9,789 bases of DNA from positions 1 to 9,789 of the forward strand of contig DAOWCC010000085.1 of assembly GCA_030639665.1 (NCBI GenBank). The letters are read 5' to 3'. The number at the start of each line of letters is the position of its first letter. Positions within the stretch are counted from its first letter, which is position 1. Shown here one piece after another: positions 5,960 through 9,789 of this stretch. The notes under the pieces were generated by a model. That model had not been told where the DNA came from. It was given only the letters and a program-made list of their open reading frames with translations, and did not search any database. A program made the position numbers and the translations under genes. The stretch comes from Elusimicrobiota bacterium. Its GTDB lineage: Bacteria; Elusimicrobiota; Elusimicrobia; Elusimicrobiales; UBA9959.

Positions 5960-7723
5960 TTACCTCGCTCTGTTTAATTCAAAACAAGGTTTTCCCACAA
6001 ATTTGGGAAAATCGACCATTTCACCGAATCTGAAATGGCTCCATGTATGGCCATAATTAACATTTACGGAAACTCCGCCCTCGACAACCAAAGGTATGCC
6101 GACTTTTCCGTTAACGCCTACGGAACCGCCGAGAGAATCCGAACTTGTGGCCTTTCCTTTTCTAAGTCTCGCTTTCGATACAAGCCAGCCTTTATTGGGA
6201 TCTTTATCAAGCGTGCAAGCTACCGTAATTTCCATATCATATTGATCCCTTTTTACACTCTCTTGAATGAAAACCTCGGGAAAAGCGGATGTGGGAGGAA
6301 CATCTATCATTCTGGCCCTGTGAGGATATGTCTGATCGCCGCCATAGCCATATTCAAGATGATAATCGGGCACTTTGGCTTTTACAGGCTCCTCTTTATA
6401 TTCAACGCAGACCGTCCGATAGGCGCTTCCGCCCATGCCGTAAAAACTGGTGAAACCGCCCCAAACACTGTATCTTACTTCCCATTTTGAGCATTTTTTC
6501 TTTGTTATTTGCTTACCGTTATCATCATATAAATCCACATAAGTTGAACCCTTTATAAGCCTTACATTGTAGAGAAGAGATGGAAATGTGGCTTTTCCTT
6601 CGGAATAAAGCTGCTGGCCTTGACGGACATATTGAAGCAGTTCTCCAATCAATCTGTCATATTCTCTACCCATTTTTTTCATATCGGTCAAAATTATCTG
6701 AGCTTTAGCGGGGCTTACATTTTCATTCAGCTTAATCCAGCGATCTCTCATATTTACGCGCATTCTGTCAATCTTTCGAGCATTGCTGAGATAATTCTTA
6801 TAAGGTACGGCAAAATCACCGTAAATGGGGATATTCCCCGGCCAGCCATCATATTTAACCATTGTAAATTGAGCGCCGTAATTATCGTAAAGTATTCTTC
6901 CCTGGTTTCTGAGACCGGCTATAGAAGCAGGTTCCTTCGCGCCTACTCTACTGTCATCCAAGCCGTCACCCAATGCCTGAGAATCTGATAAAGCTGAACT
7001 GTCGGCAAGGTCCGAGTCCCCTCCAATTCCATTGGTCGCGGCGGGTTTTTGATTATTTTCAATTTTCGGGGCATCGTCAATATCACCCGACATATCACTA
7101 TTGTGATACGAAATAAAGGACTGATAATTATTGGTATCTTTTTTCCGAGCCTTATCCACAATTATAAAAAAACCTTTTGGAGATATCTTGGGAACATGCA
7201 AATGAAAAACCCAATTGGTCTTGGTGCTTTCTCCTTGATCGGCAACCCTGGGCAAACCAAACAGTTTAATTTCCGATTCTCCGCTATTAATACCGGATTT
7301 TAAAATCTTAACGGTTTCTTTCAGCACCGATTTGTGAGCTATTTGTTGAGGTTTTATTTTAAGGTTTTTATAAGCCCTTGCAAGCGCCATCCGGTATAAA
7401 CTGTCTCTCTTACCATTGTCAATCATTATGTCTTCAAAGGCTTCTTTTAAAGCCGCTTTGAAAGGCATACAGTTTTCCGCTTTCTTTTCCTGATAATCGG
7501 TTTCTTGCTTTGAAATGAGAATGTTAACCTTATCAAAACCCATTTGCTCTAAAATAGCATTGAAAGGCCTATCAGCTTTAAGGCTGATTTCCTTATCATT
7601 AAGTTTGGTATCATGAGATAATGATTCTGAAGCCAATTGATCCAAGGCTCCCTGTGAATAAGCAAAAGAATTAAGTGAAAATCCCATGCCAACGGCGAAT
7701 AGTAAATTTAGTGTCTTTCTCAT
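5960..7723 (-). CDS. Large secreted protein of unknown function
   Basis: 587 aa. Signal peptide 1-23 (leader ends NSFAYS). Residues 45-70 (ISLKADRPFNAILEQMGF, then VNILIS) have a strand-helix-strand pattern faintly like secretin/TonB STN domains, but this is weak. A helical region follows to about 140, then a strand-rich part to about 205. An Asp/Ser/Gly-rich linker lies at about 208-258. Another helical section (305-375) leads to a Tyr/Gly-rich C-terminal half with four of the five cysteines (411, 439, 503, 580), one near the end. The last 60 residues alternate Gly and Val like a beta domain (GGSVGVNGKVGIPLVVEGG). I recognise no family. The start has an excellent RBS (GGAGG before the ATG), and a good promoter lies about 60-90 bp upstream. 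It is the first gene of the likely operon with the Sel1-repeat protein and the kinase. Confidence 0.85.
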   Translation of the reverse strand: MRKTLNLLFAVGMGFSLNSFAYSQGALDQLASESLSHDTKLNDKEISLKADRPFNAILEQMGFDKVNILISKQETDYQEKKAENCMPFKAALKEAFEDIMIDNGKRDSLYRMALARAYKNLKIKPQQIAHKSVLKETVKILKSGINSGESEIKLFGLPRVADQGESTKTNWVFHLHVPKISPKGFFIIVDKARKKDTNNYQSFISYHNSDMSGDIDDAPKIENNQKPAATNGIGGDSDLADSSALSDSQALGDGLDDSRVGAKEPASIAGLRNQGRILYDNYGAQFTMVKYDGWPGNIPIYGDFAVPYKNYLSNARKIDRMRVNMRDRWIKLNENVSPAKAQIILTDMKKMGREYDRLIGELLQYVRQGQQLYSEGKATFPSLLYNVRLIKGSTYVDLYDDNGKQITKKKCSKWEVRYSVWGGFTSFYGMGGSAYRTVCVEYKEEPVKAKVPDYHLEYGYGGDQTYPHRARMIDVPPTSAFPEVFIQESVKRDQYDMEITVACTLDKDPNKGWLVSKARLRKGKATSSDSLGGSVGVNGKVGIPLVVEGGVSVNVNYGHTWSHFRFGEMVDFPKFVGKPCFELNRAR

Positions 7724-7726
7724 AAA

Positions 7727-7732
7727 GCCTCC
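7727..7732 (-). promoter_or_regulatory. Strong ribosome-binding site for the 587-aa protein
   Basis: GGAGGC lies three bases before the ATG at 7723 (GGAGG core to ATG four bases) and is the strongest Shine-Dalgarno in the window. It confirms the start of the first gene of the envelope operon. Confidence 0.8.
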
Positions 7733-7784
7733 AAAAAAGTCAACAAAGCGCCTGAAAATCCGTTTTTTGGTAATCTATATCTAA

Positions 7785-7813
7785 AGTATAGGCAAAGTTC
7801 GCTAAAATGGCAA
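7785..7813 (-). promoter_or_regulatory. Sigma70-type promoter of the envelope operon
   Basis: On the minus strand there is TTGCCA (-35, 7813-7808), a 17-bp spacer, and TATACT (-10, 7790-7785). Each box matches five of six consensus bases. Transcription would begin near 7778 and leave a leader of about 55 nt before the ATG at 7723. It is the natural promoter for the 587-aa protein, the Sel1-repeat protein and the kinase. Confidence 0.7.
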
Positions 7814-7838
7814 GGACATAGGGGTAATAAACAAAGTT

Positions 7839-7869
7839 CCAAAGGCCCATAAGCAAATAGGCCTTTTGG
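7839..7869. terminator. Hairpin in the spacer, possible weak terminator
   Basis: CCAAAGGCC (7839-7847) pairs with GGCCTTTTGG (7860-7869) with one bulged T and a 12-nt loop. It lies between the end of the SEC-C gene and the promoter at 7785-7813, where a terminator is expected. On the minus strand it is followed by AACTTTGTTTATT rather than a clean T-run, so intrinsic termination is uncertain. Confidence 0.4.
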
Positions 7870-7963
7870 GTAACTCAGCGCGCCAGCTCAACAGCGCTTC
7901 AGTACAACAATGACATGAAAACAATTAGAAAATTTATTTTATTTTCCCGTCACCTGAAACCTG

Positions 7964-7978
7964 CCGCCTGTTGCCTGT
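7964..7978. repeat. 15-bp direct repeat, spacer copy
   Basis: Exact second copy of the 15-mer at 5833-5847. On the minus strand the surrounding bases continue as degenerate 7-base units (ACAGGCA, ACAGGCG, GCAGGTT, TCAGGTG), so this is a short tandem array of about 28 bp. It abuts the hairpin at 7977-7998. Confidence 0.5.
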
Positions 7979-7998
7979 AAATTGCCCAAGCAATTTAC
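7977..7998. terminator. 9-bp hairpin over the SEC-C gene stop codon
   Basis: GTAAATTGC (7977-7985) and GCAATTTAC (7990-7998) form a perfect stem with a CCAA loop on the plus strand. It overlaps the TAA at 7997-7995. No T-run follows on the minus strand, so it may stabilise the 3' end of the message rather than stop transcription. Confidence 0.45.
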
Positions 7999-8453
7999 TT
8001 ACCGCAACATTTCTTGTATTTTTTACCGCTGCCGCAGGAACAAGGATCATTGCGGCCTATTTTCGCGTCGGTTCTTTTAAATGTTTCAATCTTTTGGTCT
8101 TCCCCGCCCTGAAGAGCCTGCGGATGTTTTTTCAACCACTTTTTAACTTCACGGTCATTGTTTACATTTACTCCGTCTTTAAGCATTTTCCTGTACACAT
8201 CTATGATGATTTTTCTCATCTTCGGAGTTTTTGCCTGAGCCAATATTTCAGGAGAAATCTTATTAAGCTCTTCAACCAATTCATCATCAGTCTTGTCCCA
8301 AATCTCTTTTTTGCCGGTTTTAACGGCTATATCGGGCTTCTTCTCCCGAGAAACAATTTTCTCTGATGATAAAATTGATTTTTTCTCAAACTTTCCGTCC
8401 TGATTTCCGTCTTTAATTTTTGAAATCTTGTCTTTTAAAAAACCCCATACCAT
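7995..8453 (-). CDS. Small SEC-C motif protein
   Basis: 152 aa. The C-terminus carries GRNDPCSCGSGKKYKKCCGK, a SEC-C zinc motif: Cys138, Cys140, Cys149 and Cys150 in the CxCx8CC spacing seen at the end of SecA and in many small proteins. The motif binds Zn(II) and, in SecA, contacts SecB and ribosomes. The rest has a Lys-rich N-terminus and a helical middle (about 52-118, ELVEELNKISPEILAQA and VYRKMLKDG) that I cannot assign. No signal peptide or membrane segment is seen, so it should be cytoplasmic. GGAG lies six bases before the ATG and directly touches the end of the nested palindrome at 8464-8547. A role in protein targeting or ribosome contact is suggested by the motif only; many SEC-C proteins have no known function. 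Confidence 0.88.
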   Translation of the reverse strand: MVWGFLKDKISKIKDGNQDGKFEKKSILSSEKIVSREKKPDIAVKTGKKEIWDKTDDELVEELNKISPEILAQAKTPKMRKIIIDVYRKMLKDGVNVNNDREVKKWLKKHPQALQGGEDQKIETFKRTDAKIGRNDPCSCGSGKKYKKCCGK

Positions 8454-8463
8454 AATTTTCTCC

Positions 8464-8547
8464 TTTACCCTGTTAAATACGCCTTGTTACTCAAGGCGTA
8501 ATTTCAAATTTTTACCCCGAAAATCTGAAATTATTTAACGGGGTGAA
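8464..8547. repeat. 84-bp nested palindrome in a gene spacer (three-way junction)
   Basis: The outer arms 8464-8478 and 8533-8547 pair over 15 bp (two G/T pairs on the plus strand). They enclose hairpin 1 at 8479-8499 (ACGCCTTG/CAAGGCGT, 5-nt loop) and hairpin 2 at 8500-8532 (AATTTCA/TGAAATT, one mismatch, then six more pairs around an ACCCC loop). The three stems abut with no unpaired base at the junction. On the minus strand it forms the leader of the SEC-C gene and ends at its GGAG. It begins ACCC and ends GGGT within the outer arms, like the two 80-bp copies, but its sequence is otherwise different. Confidence 0.85.
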
Positions 8548-8572
8548 CTTTCACACTTACGAGTTTTTGCGC

Positions 8573-9145
8573 TTACATTTTTCCTATTTCTTTTTCCAAA
8601 ATCTTAATCGCCTTATTAACTTTGATTAAAAAATCCGGTTCATCCGAAATCAAAAATCTCTTGGGATGATTTTTCCACATTTCCTGAGTTCTTTTATCAA
8701 GCTCAAGGGCTTTCGCGTGGCTTTCAATTCTGGTTGTGGAAAGCCTGTAAATATCCTGTTTGACGGGAGGGCTTAAATGTATGACTATGTCATAGCGGGA
8801 AAGCTCTTCTTCCATGGTTGACTCTATTGATTCAAGAAAACCCTTTCCGCCTTTGGGCCAATAAGCCATATTATCAAGGGTTCCCCTATCGCAAAGGGCT
8901 ATTTTTTTCGGCTCCATGGTAAAACTTAAATCTTCAAGTTCTCTAACAACATAATATATAGCCCTTTGAATATGCTTCATAGACGCGGAACCCGGCTTTC
9001 TTGGAAAGCCGCCGCTATATAAAATAGTGGCCGCTTCGGGCACAGCCGTAACCTTAGCGCCAAAATGCCTTAAAACAACTTCTATTAAGGATGTTTTTCC
9101 GCCGGAAGGCCCGCCTGTAAAAGCTATCCTTTTGGGTTTAAGCAT
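8573..9145 (-). CDS. P-loop ATPase of the AAA_28 / NadR-kinase-like type
   Basis: 190 aa. The N-terminus has RIAFTGGPSGGKTSLIEVV, a clear Walker A (GGPSGGKTS, 11-19), followed by PEAA (36-39) and CDRGTLDNMAYWP (85-97), the conserved Asp-Arg-Gly of this group of nucleotide or nucleoside kinases and AAA_28 ATPases. A later RTQEMWKNHPKRFLI segment is also typical. It is a single cytoplasmic domain of normal length. The substrate is not known from sequence; relatives include NadR-type kinases and proteins acting in GTP/ATP-dependent trafficking. The only RBS is GGGG at 9153-9150, four bases before the ATG, contributed by the end of the nested palindrome at 9149-9272. Its neighbours are Ptb upstream and the SEC-C protein downstream. 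These three may form one transcript, although the spacers of about 120 bp are long. Confidence 0.88.
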   Translation of the reverse strand: MLKPKRIAFTGGPSGGKTSLIEVVLRHFGAKVTAVPEAATILYSGGFPRKPGSASMKHIQRAIYYVVRELEDLSFTMEPKKIALCDRGTLDNMAYWPKGGKGFLESIESTMEEELSRYDIVIHLSPPVKQDIYRLSTTRIESHAKALELDKRTQEMWKNHPKRFLISDEPDFLIKVNKAIKILEKEIGKM

Positions 9146-9148
9146 TAC

Positions 9149-9272
9149 ACCCCATTAGAGATAGTCCCGCTATAGCGGGACATATACTCTTTCTATATAC
9201 AGACATCTTAATTTTTTTTCCCATTCTCATCATCTTTTAATAAATCTTTCGCCCATGTATCTTTAACGGGGT
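9149..9272. repeat. Nested palindrome spanning the Ptb-ATPase spacer
   Basis: Left arm ACCCCATTAGAGATA (9149-9163) and right arm 9258-9272 pair over 15 positions, with one G/T and one A/C. A perfect 18-bp palindrome GTCCCGCTATAGCGGGAC (9164-9181) follows the left arm without a gap. The remaining 76 nt before the right arm are AT-rich and have no clear hairpin, so this may be a simple long hairpin split by an insertion. The right arm TTTAACGGGGT (9262-9272) is identical over 11 bases to the arm of the element at 8464-8547. The element begins at the stop codon of ptb and ends at the RBS of the ATPase gene. Confidence 0.72.
9164..9181. repeat. 18-bp perfect palindrome
   Basis: GTCCCGCTATAGCGGGAC is its own reverse complement. 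The outer seven bases are the same as hairpin A of the 80-bp copy at 853-869 (GTCCCGC/GCGGGAC), which links the two groups of elements. No T-run follows on the minus strand, so a terminator role for ptb is unlikely. Confidence 0.85.
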
Positions 9273-9789
9273 TACACCTTCGCCTTGGCGGCCTCTTTAA
9301 GAAAACACGCGAGCGCGATGGAATGCAATTTTGTCAAAGGAGAATCGGTTCTTGAAGGCAGTATAACGGGAAAATTAACTCCGCCCAAAATAGCCGCCGA
9401 CTTACAGCCCTCTCCAAAAAAGGATAAACTCTTGTAAACTATGTTCGCGGAATCCAAATCCGGCATAAGAGTGATATCAACTTCGCCAGGAACCTGCGCG
9501 TCTTTTATCCCTTTTTCTTCAGCCAGTTCTTTCGAGAAAGTTATATAAATATCATAAGGACCCTCAACAATCGTGTTTTTTATCCGGCCCTCTTTATTCA
9601 TTTTTACCAAAGCGTCGGCATCCATTGTGCTTGGTATTTTGGGATTAACTTTTTCAACGGGACAAACCACTGAAACTTTAGGAGTTTCAATCCCCAAATC
9701 GCGCATAATATCCACTGAATTATTAATTATCTTGACTTTCTCTTCAAGCGAAGGCTTTATCATTATGGCCGCGTCCGTTACGGCAAAAA
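9272..9789 (-). CDS. ptb: Phosphate butyryltransferase, C-terminal part (partial)
   Basis: The frame stays open to the window edge. The ATG at 9763 is internal: the codons before it read FAVTDAAI, continuing into MIKPSLEEK, the conserved VTDAA.(N)..P.LEEK block of Ptb. At least 172 C-terminal residues are present. Other family landmarks are IVEGPYDI (about 77-84) and, near the end, NIVYKSL...GVNFPVILPSRTDSPLTKLHSIALA, which matches the Ptb form (SR.DS..TK..SIALA) better than the Pta form. The enzyme converts butyryl-CoA and phosphate to butyryl phosphate and CoA, in the cytoplasm. Butyrate kinase is usually adjacent and would lie outside the window; no butyrate kinase gene follows downstream here. 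The substrate could be another short or branched acyl-CoA. The stop codon overlaps the end of the palindrome at 9149-9272. Confidence 0.9.
   Translation of the reverse strand, partial: FAVTDAAIMIKPSLEEKVKIINNSVDIMRDLGIETPKVSVVCPVEKVNPKIPSTMDADALVKMNKEGRIKNTIVEGPYDIYITFSKELAEEKGIKDAQVPGEVDITLMPDLDSANIVYKSLSFFGEGCKSAAILGGVNFPVILPSRTDSPLTKLHSIALACFLKEAAKAKV

Noticed and set aside
7801..7960. tRNA or small RNA gene in the spacer before the SEC-C gene end
   Set aside because: No tRNA consensus boxes are present. The weak GCGC pairing near 7878-7901 is too short to support a structured RNA.
7971..8366. 131-codon plus-strand open frame opposite the SEC-C gene
   Set aside because: The minus-strand frame has an intact SEC-C motif and a good RBS; the plus frame has no recognisable features.
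9164..9181. Intrinsic terminator for ptb
   Set aside because: The hairpin is strong, but the minus-strand continuation (TATCTCTAATGG) has no T-run.

Overview
The window (9,789 bp, AT-rich) is coding almost entirely on the minus strand. It looks like a chromosomal stretch from a Gram-negative-type (diderm) bacterium. Several products carry Sec signal peptides, one carries a lipobox, and one kinase has a periplasmic-type repeat domain. Nothing fixes the phylum. The repeat-rich envelope proteins and the hairpin-rich spacers suggest an under-sampled lineage (an Omnitrophota/Elusimicrobiota-like candidate phylum would fit), but this is a guess.

Layout in transcription order, from high to low coordinates. 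(1) 9789-9272: C-terminal part of a phosphate butyryltransferase (Ptb), running off the window. (2) 9145-8573: a P-loop ATPase of the AAA_28/NadR-kinase-like type. (3) 8453-7995: a small protein ending in a SecA-like SEC-C zinc motif. (4) A 271-bp spacer holding a good sigma70-type promoter. (5) An apparent envelope operon: a 587-aa secreted protein of unknown function (7723-5960), a secreted Sel1-repeat protein (5953-4961, six bases behind it), and a membrane Ser/Thr kinase whose N-terminal half is a TPR domain (4887-2299). (6) A 124-bp spacer with a second candidate promoter. (7) A TPR-like lipoprotein (2174-939). (8) A small secreted protein of unknown function (838-92). The last 91 bp hold no recognisable gene.

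The most unusual feature is a set of nested palindromes. Two 80-bp copies (699-778 and 837-916) each fold as a 16-bp terminal stem enclosing two 7-bp hairpins, a three-way junction. They are 69/80 identical, and three base pairs change on both sides so that pairing is kept. The two copies bracket the signal-peptide segment of the last gene. One copy is translated as part of the mature protein; the other appears to supply the Shine-Dalgarno and the G of the GTG start. Two further nested palindromes (8464-8547 and 9149-9272) fill the spacers of the Ptb/ATPase/SEC-C genes, share an 11-base arm with each other, and also abut ribosome-binding sites. All four begin ACCC and end GGGT. This is what one would expect of a small mobile palindromic family that settles at gene starts and tolerates translation, comparable in behaviour to Rickettsia palindromic elements.

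Functionally, 7723-92 reads as a cell-envelope sensing cluster: a periplasmic TPR domain joined through one membrane helix to a complete cytoplasmic Hanks-type kinase, next to secreted Sel1, TPR and unknown proteins that are candidate partners. That link is inferred from domain order and gene order only.
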